Below are positions 17,540-25,565 of a stretch of 64,000 nt of DNA, one piece after another. Origin of the DNA: Alkaliphilus metalliredigens QYMF (GTDB lineage: Bacteria; Bacillota; Clostridia; Peptostreptococcales; Natronincolaceae); contig NC_009633.1 in NCBI RefSeq assembly GCF_000016985.1, forward strand, positions 3,019,539 through 3,083,538, given 5' to 3'. Both the position numbers and the translations under genes were made by a program. The notes beneath the pieces were generated by a model. That model saw nothing but the letters and a program-made list of their open reading frames with translations, was not told the DNA's origin and searched no databases. Positions within the stretch are counted from its first letter, which is position 1. The number at the start of each line of letters is the position of its first letter.

Positions 17540-18859
17540 ATGAAAAGAATTGGCATAGTAGGCCATACTGACAACATCGATCGAATTCAGCAGGTGATTG
17601 ATAAGAGTTTTCCCAATATTGATGGCTATCCTATTAAGGCCCATGAGATGATCCATATTCAAACAACCGTCAATTATCTAAAAGAGCATATTAATGATTT
17701 TGACGGTATTATCTTTACTGGAAAAATTCTTTTTGACATTATGAATCACAGCATGCATTCACAAAAGCCTTGGGTCTATATCGAAAACGATGAGAGTCAA
17801 TTACAGCGCATTTTGCTGGAAGCTAACCTTAAGCATAATATGGACATCACTCAAATTAGCATTGACTCTTATTCTGAAGATACTGTAAGAGCCATATATG
17901 AAGACTCAGGCCTAAGCTCCGGACAATATTCTGCCTATGTATCAAAGCTTGATGTTTTTAACGAAACCCTTATAGATGATTTATTTACGTTTCACAAAAA
18001 CAACTATTTAGCACAGCCCCGCCTAATAAGCATTACAGGGATTTCCTCTGTTTATATGCTACTTCAAGACCATCAGGTGCCAAGTCTTCTCTTAACTCCA
18101 AATCAAAATGCAATAAAGAACAAGCTATATGATCTGTTGGAAAAGATTAGACTTGAAAGTATGAGCGTTAGCCAGATTGTCGTTATATCCATAGAAATTG
18201 ATTTGAATAATGAGTATGACCTAATATCTGAAAATGAGTACAGCATTATGCTTCAAAAATCAAGAGTAACAGAAGAGGTGTATAAATTTACACAACGTAT
18301 TCAAGCAGCAGTCATTGAAACTGAAAAAAACTACTTGCTTTTCACAACGAAGCAAATAGTTGAATTCGAGACTAAAAATCTGAGGGAGCTTTCTATTCTA
18401 AACGCTATAAAAAATAAAACCGACAACACTGTTAGTGTTGGAATTGGTTTTGGGATCACGGCAAGGGAAGCTAAGGCCAATGCAGTCATTGGAAAGAACA
18501 AGGCCCTAAAGATGGGTGGAAATCAATGCTTTGTCGTATACGATAGAAATAGTATGGAAAGGATTACGCCCTTCGATAAAGTCAACAACAACATTTCACC
18601 ACTGGATCTCCCCTTCAAGGATATCTCAGAAAAAAGTGGTGTCAGTATAAACAATATCTATCAGTTAAAATGTATTATGGATATATATAAAAAGTCTACC
18701 TTCACTAGCTTAGAACTGTCTGAGGAATTTGGAAATTCCCTTAGAAGTATGAACAGAATCATTGAGAGGCTTGAACGAGCTGGATATATTGAGGTAGTTG
18801 GAAAAAAAATAGTTGGTAAATCTGGAAGACCGAGCAGAATCTTAAAGTTACTCATATAA
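17540..18859 (+). CDS. Probable transcriptional regulator with C-terminal winged helix
   Basis: 439 residues from the ATG at 17540, which has an AGGGTG site; an earlier in-frame start at 17447 lacks one. The N-terminal half looks like a ligand-sensing domain beginning MKRIGIVGHTDN. A middle part (around residues 230-345) resembles a degenerate GGDEF/nucleotide-cyclase fold, with VGIGFGITAREAKANA and no GGDEF signature. The C-terminal 80 residues form a winged helix (TSLELSEEFG ... RLERAGYIEVVG). It is divergent from tnaA and may control tryptophan breakdown. No family name is certain. Confidence 0.7.
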   Translation: MKRIGIVGHTDNIDRIQQVIDKSFPNIDGYPIKAHEMIHIQTTVNYLKEHINDFDGIIFTGKILFDIMNHSMHSQKPWVYIENDESQLQRILLEANLKHNMDITQISIDSYSEDTVRAIYEDSGLSSGQYSAYVSKLDVFNETLIDDLFTFHKNNYLAQPRLISITGISSVYMLLQDHQVPSLLLTPNQNAIKNKLYDLLEKIRLESMSVSQIVVISIEIDLNNEYDLISENEYSIMLQKSRVTEEVYKFTQRIQAAVIETEKNYLLFTTKQIVEFETKNLRELSILNAIKNKTDNTVSVGIGFGITAREAKANAVIGKNKALKMGGNQCFVVYDRNSMERITPFDKVNNNISPLDLPFKDISEKSGVSINNIYQLKCIMDIYKKSTFTSLELSEEFGNSLRSMNRIIERLERAGYIEVVGKKIVGKSGRPSRILKLLI

Positions 18860-18986
18860 TGAGATTCATAATAGGATGATTATGGATACTATATCAAGGT
18901 TACCTCTGAGCAGAATATTAATTAAATAAAATCGAAATTTAAATAAAATAGGGTATTGCACTTAAAATCACTGATGAAATTAAGTT

Positions 18987-19130
18987 CAATAGAACTTGGG
19001 TCCCCACCATGCTCTCCACAGATTCCAATTTTCAGTTCTGGCTTTACCTTTCGTCCAAGCTCCACTGCGATTTCCATTAATCGCCCCACACCCCGACGAT
19101 CAATTCTCTGGAATGGATCATGGTCTAAAA
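18987..19130 (-). pseudogene. Internal ppdK fragment (copy 1)
   Basis: 144 bases nearly identical to 31673-31816 of the intact pyruvate phosphate dikinase gene, with no gaps. It encodes DHDPFQRIDRRGVGRL through CGEHGGDP. Both ends are abrupt, and a REP-like element starts within about 20 bases of the right end. It cannot encode a functional enzyme. It is one of two clear ppdK tails outside the real gene. Confidence 0.9.
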
Positions 19131-19151
19131 CAGAAGAACGGGGAAGCGCGG

Positions 19152-19527
19152 GGAAGCACGGGGACGGGGTTATTGCTTTGGTTCTGTGTAACATATTATA
19201 ATTTCCAAATAGTATTCGCCGATACCCTAGTAACTCTTGCTAAATGCCTTGTTGATACTCATTCTATCTCTAAGGCTTTCCTTAACATCATTTTCTTCTT
19301 TTCTTTTGATTCTTTTTGTAACGTCCATGCTTCTACCTTAAATTGATTTTTTTATTATCTGCCTTAATTCATCATCCCCAAATATGCTCTGCCGGTTTAT
19401 TCCCCTCAATATTATATGATATGTTCTAGTTTGACTCTTCTTTCTAGTTGTTCTTGGCATAATTTTCACCCCTGCTTATCTTACTATAATTCACTTCGCA
19501 AAGCAGCAACCCCGTCCCCGCGCTTCC
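19152..19527. mobile_element. Deleted REP/IS200-like element with 29-bp inverted GC-rich ends
   Basis: Terminal repeats 19152-19180 and 19499-19527 are inverted copies matching at 26 of 29 positions (core ACGGGGACGGGGTT). Their high GC contrasts with the AT-rich surroundings. Between them are only the two ends of a Y1 transposase gene, so this 376-bp unit could move only with help. An extra partial copy of the GC motif sits just left of 19152. A solo end occurs at 22727-22755. Confidence 0.75.
19196..19460 (-). pseudogene. Internally deleted REP-associated tyrosine (Y1) transposase
   Basis: An ATG at 19460 with AGGGGTG site opens a 40-codon frame starting MPRTTRKKSQTRTYHIILRG, the N terminus of REP-associated Y1 transposases, and stops at 19338. 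In another frame the gene's usual end is recognisable (RHLARVTRVSANTIWKL, stop 19196-19198). The central part with the HUH metal motif and catalytic Tyr is missing. So this is a relic, not an active enzyme. Confidence 0.8.
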
Positions 19528-19592
19528 TTCTGGTCTATATGCTGGAACAGAATCTGCAGAGTATGTAAAAACAAAATAAGGAATTAGAAAGT

Positions 19593-19627
19593 AAGACCCC
19601 TTATCATTCATTGATAAAGGGTCTTTT
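19593..19627 (-). terminator. Terminator of the TetR-family gene
   Basis: A 14-bp stem (aagaccc ... gggtctt, one mismatch) with a 5-base loop ends two bases before the stop codon at 19628, so the T-rich arm lies right at the gene end. Confidence 0.75.
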
Positions 19628-20233
19628 CTAATTTGTTTTATTTCCGACTAGTATATTAAATTGCTCCTGGATCATTTTAGACCAATCTAATATTTTATCC
19701 ATAGCATCATCTTGCGTACACCATTTCATAAGCATTCCGGTAAATGTAGCGATACAAAGCATATAAGTTTCATCTTCATTTAAATTAGTAGAAAAAGAAT
19801 TCTTTTCAAAACTCTGTTGAACCAATGAAGTAAGAGTATCTACATAGGTACGGCCTGGAATACGGACCTCCACCTTAGAACGAATTTGACCTTCGTAGGA
19901 TGCTCTCGTCATTTCCTTACCGATATGTTTAAAATACTTAAATACACACATATTTAGATCAATTAATTGTTCAGCTACAGATTTACTGCTATCCCGTGCA
20001 AAATATTGGTCAATATATTTATCCAAACCAGCATTTACAGAAAGCACGACGATATGATCCTTTGTAGGAAAATTGTGATAGAATGCTCCTTTACTTAATC
20101 CACAATCGCTACAAATATCATCAATTGTTACCTTTTTTACGCCATATTTGAACAATAGATCCATTGCGGATTCTATGAGAGCTTGTCTTGTATGATGTGA
20201 TTTGATTTCTCTTGTGGTAGGTTTAATAGACAT
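19628..20233 (-). CDS. TetR-family transcriptional regulator
   Basis: 201 residues from the ATG at 20231-20233. That start sits 8 bases after AAGGA; an ATG two codons earlier is too close. The N-terminal helix-turn-helix reads VTIDDICSDCGLSKGAFYHNF, and the C-terminal helical domain binds an unknown ligand. It is divergent from an exported flavoprotein gene whose promoter carries a 52-bp perfect palindrome and a second dyad, the kind of sites TetR proteins occupy. Repression of that gene, relieved by the enzyme's substrate or a related compound, is the likely role. Confidence 0.88.
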   Translation of the reverse strand: MSIKPTTREIKSHHTRQALIESAMDLLFKYGVKKVTIDDICSDCGLSKGAFYHNFPTKDHIVVLSVNAGLDKYIDQYFARDSSKSVAEQLIDLNMCVFKYFKHIGKEMTRASYEGQIRSKVEVRIPGRTYVDTLTSLVQQSFEKNSFSTNLNEDETYMLCIATFTGMLMKWCTQDDAMDKILDWSKMIQEQFNILVGNKTN

Positions 20234-20359
20234 ACACATAATCCTTTCATAATAGCTTTAATGTATATTGCAAATTATATATACATTGTATAAGTTGTAA
20301 AATGTTAAATCAAGAAGTTTATTTTATTGATACAAATAAAAAAGAAACAATCTAGCAAA

Positions 20360-20387
20360 ATATTGTTTGATACTTGACAAACAATAT
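20360..20387. promoter_or_regulatory. Inverted repeat over the -35 of the flavoprotein promoter
   Basis: Arms ATATTGTTTG (20360-20369) and CAAACAATAT (20378-20387) with an 8-base spacer. It covers the TTGACA at 20374-20379. A candidate second TetR-family site. Confidence 0.65.
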
Positions 20388-20403
20388 GGCGTGAGAGTAT
20401 AAT
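20374..20403 (+). promoter_or_regulatory. Strong sigma-A promoter of the TetR-linked flavoprotein gene
   Basis: Consensus TTGACA (20374-20379), 18-base spacer, consensus TATAAT (20398-20403). Expected transcription start near 20410, inside the palindrome. Confidence 0.85.
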
Positions 20404-20451
20404 TTATATACCAGAATACATACTGCAGTATGTATTCTGGTATATAAATTA
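20400..20451. promoter_or_regulatory. 52-bp perfect palindrome (probable TetR operator)
   Basis: Every base from 20400 to 20451 pairs with its mirror, centred on CTGCAG (about 20423-20428); arms include ATACATACTGCAGTATGTAT. It overlaps the -10 and start site and ends ten bases before the GGAGGT ribosome site. As RNA it would form a 26-bp stem in the leader. It fits an operator for the divergent TetR protein. Confidence 0.85.
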
Positions 20452-20474
20452 ACAAGGGGTGGAGGTATAATATC

Positions 20475-22325
20475 ATGAACAAGAGAAAAATGAAATATCT
20501 GGTAAGCGTTATTTTATGTTTAAGTATGATTTTATCTGTTCTTACTGGATGTACACAGCCAGCGGAAACAGTGGTGGCTAGTTATACAGCAGGCACCTAT
20601 ATTGGAGAAGGACAGGGATATAACGGAATAATTAAAGTTGAAGTAAGCTTCAGTGATGATGCCATTGAAAGTGTTTCGGTGTTAGAGCATGGAGAGACAG
20701 ATGGGATATCTGATCCTGCTATTGAAAGAATACCCACAAATGTTGTGGAAGGACAGACATTAAAGGTAGATGCTGTTACAGGAGCGACAAAAACCTCCGA
20801 GGGAATCTTAGAGGCAGTGTCAGCAGCTGTAGAGCTTGCTGACGGAGATGTAGAGGCATTAAAGGTTGTAGAGGTCATAAAAGAAGACAAAGCTACAGGA
20901 TACATAATAGATAGAGAAGCTGATTTGTTAATTATTGGTGGGGGTGCTGCAGGTTTAACAGCAGCAAATGCAGCAATAGAGAATGGTGTTGAAAATGTAA
21001 TAGTAATAGAAAAATTAGCTTCTTTTGCAGGAGCATCAGCTGTTGCAGGTGGTCTTGCAGGAGGGGATTCTGAATTCCAAAGGTCCTTAGGATTGACAGA
21101 TGATACACCTGAGAAGATATTTATGGATCTTATGAAGGGTGGAGGTTTTACAAATGATGCAAGGCTAACATGGATTTGGTCAGAGGAAATGGGTCCAACT
21201 CTTGATTGGTTAATTACAGAAATGGATGTACCGATTAAGAATCAGTTCTCTAATTTTCCGGAACACTCTGTTCAACGTTCTTACAGTGTAGAAGGTGGAA
21301 GCGGGGTAATGCTAAGAGTTTTAGCTGATAAATTTGTAGATGCTGGTGGAGAAATTTTAATGGAAACAGAAGGCATCAGCTTTACAATGGATGGAGATAC
21401 TGTAGTAGGTGCAGTTGCGAAAGATGTTGATGGCAACACTATCAATATTAAGGCACCAAAAACAATTCTTGCAACAGGAGGCTTTGGAAATAATCCGAAT
21501 ATGCTTTCAGATTCTTTATCAGAGGTTTTATTCTATGGGGCCTCACCTTCTACTGGTGAAGGAATCAACATGGCTAAGGATATGGGTGCACAACTACAGT
21601 TCATGGATTATGTTAAGATGTATCCCCAAGGAATTGAAGTAGCGTCTGGATTCGGACGTGTTTCAACAGTTCATAGCATGCTTACAACACAGCAAACAGG
21701 TGCAATTTATGTGAATAAAGAAGGAAAACGTATTATTGATGAGAATGCAGACTTCGTTTCTATAAAAGATGCGACAAAGGAACAAACAGATGATATCATT
21801 TATCTTGTTATGGATCAAGAAGCTTGGGATAAATGGAGTGTTCTTGCTCACGGAGATGAAAACTCCAGTCCTGCAGGACGTTTTACATTAGACGAACAAG
21901 AAGAATGGTTTAATACACCTGAAGGAACACCTGTTTTCCGTCGAGGAGATAATATAGAAGAGGTGGCAGTTTCTGCAGAGATTGATGGCGACTCTTTAAA
22001 GGAAACGATTGGTCGTTGGAATGAGATGGTTGCATCAGGCGAGGACAAAGATTTTGGGCGTAAAGAGCTGTCCCCACTTGCAACTGATGGAACATATTAC
22101 ATTATTGAGCAAAAACTTCGTTTTGCTACTACACTTGGTGGCGTTCGTATAACAGAAAATTTTGAAGTTGAAAATACAGAAGGTGGCATTATTCCAGGAT
22201 TATATGCAGCTGGTGAATGTGTCGGTGGTGTTCATGGACAAGAATCTATGCCAACCGCTATGCTTTCTTGGGCAGTTACATCCGGTAAACTTGCTGGTGA
22301 AGTTATTGCTGGAAAAATGAAATAA
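20475..22325 (+). CDS. Exported lipoprotein FMN/FAD reductase, TetR-linked
   Basis: 616 residues. A lipoprotein signal ends at VLTGC. The FMN-binding domain has VDAVTGATKTS (covalent FMN motif). The FAD domain begins LLIIGGGAAGLTAANAA. It is organised like the reductase at 10169 but differs at the C terminus, where GGVHGQESMPTAMLSWAV replaces the usual R-x-GGNA motif of fumarate-type enzymes. The substrate is therefore probably different. It would act outside the membrane as a terminal or auxiliary reductase and needs ApbE for FMN attachment. It has a strong promoter, a palindromic operator and a GGAGGT site 8 bases before ATG. A perfect-stem terminator follows. Confidence 0.87.
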   Translation: MNKRKMKYLVSVILCLSMILSVLTGCTQPAETVVASYTAGTYIGEGQGYNGIIKVEVSFSDDAIESVSVLEHGETDGISDPAIERIPTNVVEGQTLKVDAVTGATKTSEGILEAVSAAVELADGDVEALKVVEVIKEDKATGYIIDREADLLIIGGGAAGLTAANAAIENGVENVIVIEKLASFAGASAVAGGLAGGDSEFQRSLGLTDDTPEKIFMDLMKGGGFTNDARLTWIWSEEMGPTLDWLITEMDVPIKNQFSNFPEHSVQRSYSVEGGSGVMLRVLADKFVDAGGEILMETEGISFTMDGDTVVGAVAKDVDGNTINIKAPKTILATGGFGNNPNMLSDSLSEVLFYGASPSTGEGINMAKDMGAQLQFMDYVKMYPQGIEVASGFGRVSTVHSMLTTQQTGAIYVNKEGKRIIDENADFVSIKDATKEQTDDIIYLVMDQEAWDKWSVLAHGDENSSPAGRFTLDEQEEWFNTPEGTPVFRRGDNIEEVAVSAEIDGDSLKETIGRWNEMVASGEDKDFGRKELSPLATDGTYYIIEQKLRFATTLGGVRITENFEVENTEGGIIPGLYAAGECVGGVHGQESMPTAMLSWAVTSGKLAGEVIAGKMK

Positions 22326-22344
22326 ATATAAAGTAATATAATAA

Positions 22345-22402
22345 ACAAAATAAATCCCTTAAGAAACAGCAGTATGCAGTTATCTTAAGGGATTTATTTT
22401 GT
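22345..22402 (+). terminator. Terminator after the TetR-linked flavoprotein gene
   Basis: Perfect 20-bp stem (arm acaaaataaatcccttaaga) with an 18-base loop, starting 19 bases after the stop codon and ending in a T-rich tract. Confidence 0.85.
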
Positions 22403-22674
22403 TTCCTACTCCTTTATATTCTGTTAAACAGAATATAAAACAACTCCTAAAATGCCCGGCAACATGATGAGAAGTAGAATTCATAAATGGTTTATCTTTT
22501 GAACTGACCCTACCCCTATAGTACTTTCCCTAAAAGAAGTTGATTTGTGTACAATTATTTATTCTGCAAAATTTATTCCCCCCTTTAACAGAAAAAAACC
22601 CTAAACACTAGTCTAAGGGAACATAAATCATTTTTCAATTTTCACTTAAAACCTTCTAAAGCACTGATTTGAAA

Positions 22675-22710
22675 CTATTTCTTCTCTATCAACACCACGC
22701 TCAGCAGTCG
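22675..22710 (-). pseudogene. 3' tail of an RlmD/RumA-like methyltransferase (copy A)
   Basis: Minus-strand codons read RLLSVVLIEKK and stop, corresponding to the end HVE-x-V-x-LIEK of TrmA/RumA uracil-5-methyltransferases. It is very short, so support comes mainly from two better copies at 29941 and 31341 that end the same way. Confidence 0.45.
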
Positions 22711-22726
22711 TTTTCTGCCAATCGCA

Positions 22727-22755
22727 CAAAGCAACAACCCCGTCCCTACGCTTCT
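22727..22755. repeat. Solo GC-rich REP-like end
   Basis: A copy of the terminal repeat of the 19152-19527 element (caaagcaacaaccccgtccc and on), with no transposase sequence beside it. It starts about 15 bases from methyltransferase tail A. Confidence 0.6.
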
Positions 22756-22810
22756 GCCTACGCTTCTGAAATGTCCGTGTGCTTTTGGTGTGACGGGCAT
22801 TGGTTAAAAA

Positions 22811-23067
22811 CTACAGATCGTTTAGAGACATGGTGCGAACAGTCAAGCCATCCACCGCTTCGAGCTCTGCCTTAAGAGCTTTGGCAGCCTCTTCTTCACC
22901 ACTGAGCTGCAACAGGATGAGGCCTTCTTCAGCACATAAGTTGCCGGTTTCGTGGATACCAGTCTAAATTTGATAAGACATCCGTGCTTGGTGAGAATCT
23001 CCTGGAATAGAACTGCCTTCTTATTTCGATGGTTCACTTTAATCGCCATAATCCAATTACATGTCAT
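22811..23067 (-). pseudogene. Frameshifted small regulator-like gene
   Basis: An ATG at 23067 after GGGAGG opens MTCNWIMAIKVNHRNKKAVL, and the first frame covers about 38 codons. Near 22960 the sequence shifts frame. Restoring one base lets it continue as GIHETGNLCAEEGLILLQLS to a stop at 22811-22813, about 86 codons in all. The product is a small alpha/beta protein that recalls TM1266-like iron-hydrogenase-associated regulators. That likeness is tentative, and no hydrogenase gene is nearby. Either a real mutation or a base-call error. Confidence 0.55.
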
Positions 23068-23464
23068 TTATAAAAACCTCCCTCACTAGTTTTATGTCTA
23101 TTTACCCACGGAGCACCTCCATCAAACAATTTTTGGAAATATATGTTGAAGCCCGGCACGATAACCCGGCTTTTAAAAAAGCCACCATCAGCTCTTGTCT
23201 CCTACAAGAGTTGTGGTTCAATAAAGGATAACCTAAATTCCACCGGAGATATTGAATAGTGCAATTTTAGATACTTCTATCTCTATTTTTTTCTTATATC
23301 TATTTGCGTTCAATAGCAAAAAACGGCCAAGGCAAACTTTCACCCTTACCGGCTCATAACATTTATTGTACACTCAATTTCTGTCCCATCAAGCAAAGAC
23401 ACTATAATTTTACCTCTATCAAATAGCATAATATTCTTAAACATTTTAAAATATAAATCTATAT

Positions 23465-24952
23465 CATAGGCGTTAACTTAACCCATGTTATTCCAAGGTA
23501 AAAATTACATTTGAAAAAAAGCATGAAAAATGGGAATCTCAAAGTGACCATCACATCACAAAGGAGAGATTCCCATGAAGATATCTTCATCACTTATTAT
23601 ACAATTTATTCGGTTGTTTGATAACAATAAAATTATGGAAATTGCCATAGGCACAGGTTTATTGAAGCGTCAAAAGGGCATGTTGCCTGATACAATTCTT
23701 AAGGTTTTCACATTCGGGTTGCTAAATATAGCAAACCCCTCATTAAACCAAATTGCATCTAAATGCCAAGCATTTCAACCAGGCTTAACAATCTCCAAAG
23801 AAGCAGTGTATAAAAGACTGAAAAAATCTTCTTTATTTTTACAGGAAACATTTAAACATATGATGCAAAAATCTATGAATAGTGTAATCCCTGTAAAAAC
23901 TGCCGCTATTCTTGAGCAGTTTAAGGATGTAAAGATATGTGATAGTACCAAAATTACTTTGCCGGATAAGCTGGTGGCTCTGTACCCCGGATTAGGTGGA
24001 CGCAATGCTAAATCTTCTTTAAAAGTCCAAGGCATTTATAGTTTGATTCCTGCTAGATTTTCAAGCCTTGAAATAACAAAGGCTCCTGGCGCTGATACTA
24101 CCTATAACGATAAGTTACTTGCCATGGTTAATCCAGGTGAATTGCTAATAACAGACCTAGGATATTTTAGCAAAGCATTTTTTGAAAAACTATCAACAAA
24201 AGGTAGTTACTATCTCACTAGAATCAAGAAAAACTCTATTGTTTACGTAGAAAAGTCAGGACAACTAACTAAGGTGGATTTGACTGATTTACTAAAGGGT
24301 ACTGTGGTTGATACAGAAGTTTTTCTGGGAATAGCCCATAAAAAACAACTTAAATGTCGTTTTGTAGCCATTCGCCTGCCAGAAAAAGTGGTGAATCAAC
24401 GTAGACGCAAGGCTAACCAACAGGCTAAAGCCCAAGGCAAACAACTTAGTGCGAAAGAAACTGAATTGCTGGCATGGAATATTATTGTTACAAATGTTAC
24501 AAAAGATAAGTTATCTCCTGAAGCTGCTTGTGATTTATATAGAGCAAGATGGCAAATTGAACTCGTATTTAAATCATTAAAAAGCTATTTAAATATTGAT
24601 AAAATAGGCTCTTGTGGTAAATACCAGCTAGAGTGTTTGATATATGGGCGCTTAATAGCAGTAGTTGCCATGTTTTCTTTATACAATGTTCTATATATAC
24701 CAGCAAATCAACATTTCACAAGAAGTTTAAGTATGTTGCGATTTGTAAGTATTTTTGCAATTCATGCTAATGAGATAGCCCTAAAGCTTCAATTAACAAT
24801 ACCAAATATTCATTTTCTTGAAAGACTTTTCAAGAAAATGAGTAAAAAAAGTTTGCATGATAAGCGTCAGAGAAAAACAACGTTTGAAATACTACAGGAA
24901 TACTTTTTTCTCGAAATTAATTTCCAAAATATTGCTTAGGTTAACGCCTATG
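23465..24952 (+). mobile_element. Complete IS4-family insertion sequence (IS231-like)
   Basis: 1,488 bp bounded by inverted repeats CATAGGCGTTAACNTAA and flanked by an exact 10-bp direct repeat AAATCTATAT (23455-23464 and 24953-24962), the target-site duplication. One intact transposase fills it. The duplication length fits the IS231 branch of IS4. It inserted just past the 3' end of ppdK fragment 2. Confidence 0.9.
23575..24939 (+). CDS. IS4-family transposase
   Basis: 454 residues, apparently intact. DDE features: first Asp in CDSTKITLP (near residue 123), second Asp in LITDLGYFSKAF, and the C-terminal YRARWQIELVFKSLK, which is the Y-x2-R-x3-E-x6-K signature of IS4 with the catalytic Glu. 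ATG lies 8 bases after AAAGGAG. The element has matching ends and a clean target duplication, so it may still be active or is recent. Confidence 0.92.
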   Translation: MKISSSLIIQFIRLFDNNKIMEIAIGTGLLKRQKGMLPDTILKVFTFGLLNIANPSLNQIASKCQAFQPGLTISKEAVYKRLKKSSLFLQETFKHMMQKSMNSVIPVKTAAILEQFKDVKICDSTKITLPDKLVALYPGLGGRNAKSSLKVQGIYSLIPARFSSLEITKAPGADTTYNDKLLAMVNPGELLITDLGYFSKAFFEKLSTKGSYYLTRIKKNSIVYVEKSGQLTKVDLTDLLKGTVVDTEVFLGIAHKKQLKCRFVAIRLPEKVVNQRRRKANQQAKAQGKQLSAKETELLAWNIIVTNVTKDKLSPEAACDLYRARWQIELVFKSLKSYLNIDKIGSCGKYQLECLIYGRLIAVVAMFSLYNVLYIPANQHFTRSLSMLRFVSIFAIHANEIALKLQLTIPNIHFLERLFKKMSKKSLHDKRQRKTTFEILQEYFFLEINFQNIA

Positions 24953-24981
24953 AAATCTATATCGAATTTTTTTATCTCCTT

Positions 24982-25331
24982 TTATTTTTTTGATTGGTCT
25001 TTGTTTTTAATGATGCTTTGTGCAGCGGCTAATCGTGCGATGGGCACCCGATAAGGGGAACAAGACACATAATCCAGCCCCAGTTCCTGACAAAGATCAA
25101 TAGAATTAGGATCCCCACCATGCTCTCCACAGATCCCAATTTTCAGTTCTGGCTTTACCTTTCGTCCAAGCTCCACTGCGATTTCATCGGCAGTGATTGC
25201 TGCCCTTGGTACTTCAATCATGGTACCTATTAAATATTTCAAATCAGCATTTTTCTCTTCAATTACCCCATCAATCACTTTAATAATAACATCTTTAATA
25301 TATTGTAGCTCCTTGATCTCTCCGATCAAAT
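24982..25331 (-). pseudogene. ppdK 3' fragment with an in-frame 174-bp deletion (copy 2)
   Basis: Matches the last part of the intact gene (31557 to about 32079), including the end KNKDQSK, but lacks bases equivalent to 31751-31924. The lost segment is bounded in ppdK by a 10-base direct repeat CTGCGATTTC (31751-31760 and 31925-31934), one copy of which remains here. The frame is kept, joining ITADEIA directly to VELGRKVKPE. Upstream homology ends abruptly at about 25331. Not functional: most of the enzyme is absent. Confidence 0.92.
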
Positions 25332-25565
25332 GGATTTTTACAGAAGGCTCTCAGCCTTGATATGGACGTCATTACACGTATGCCTGATATATTTTAGAGT
25401 GTAAATATGCCATTGCAAAATCACTTGATCAACTAGAAGAATTAGCTGTTTACGAGATACCTTCTTCAACCACTCCTATTCTCTCCCAAAACTTTCAACA
25501 ATGATATGCTTCAAGTAATAATAAAAAATAGCACATTAGTGCTACAATTCTATAATTTCAATATA
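25332..25565. other. Unassigned sequence with short decayed frames
   Basis: Follows the broken edge of ppdK fragment 2. A plus-strand frame reading KYAIAKSLDQLEELAVYEIP ends at a TGA near 25503 and looks like the end of some protein, but it has no start or ribosome site and I cannot name it. Nothing else was recognised. Confidence 0.3.

Larger units (their letters stand above)
22403..23464. other. Decayed, gene-poor stretch between flavoprotein and IS4 element
   Basis: No intact gene. In order: a terminator-like hairpin near 22595-22622, a methyltransferase tail (22675-22710), a solo REP-like end (22727-22755), a frameshifted small gene (22811-23067), and a structured-looking tract at 23140-23225 with two possible stems (ctcttgt/acaagag and aagcc/ggctt). 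Plus-strand frames here are antisense to these relics. Confidence 0.6.

Noticed and set aside
18956-19346. Plus-strand ORFs across the ppdK fragment and REP relic
   Set aside because: They read the reverse of the ppdK fragment and the transposase relic; no ribosome site.
22669-22875. Plus-strand ORF of 68 codons
   Set aside because: Antisense to the methyltransferase tail, the solo REP end and the frameshifted gene.
23140-23225. Molybdenum-cofactor or other known riboswitch
   Set aside because: Stems are suggestive but the conserved positions of known classes could not be matched by eye; kept only as a low-confidence structured tract.
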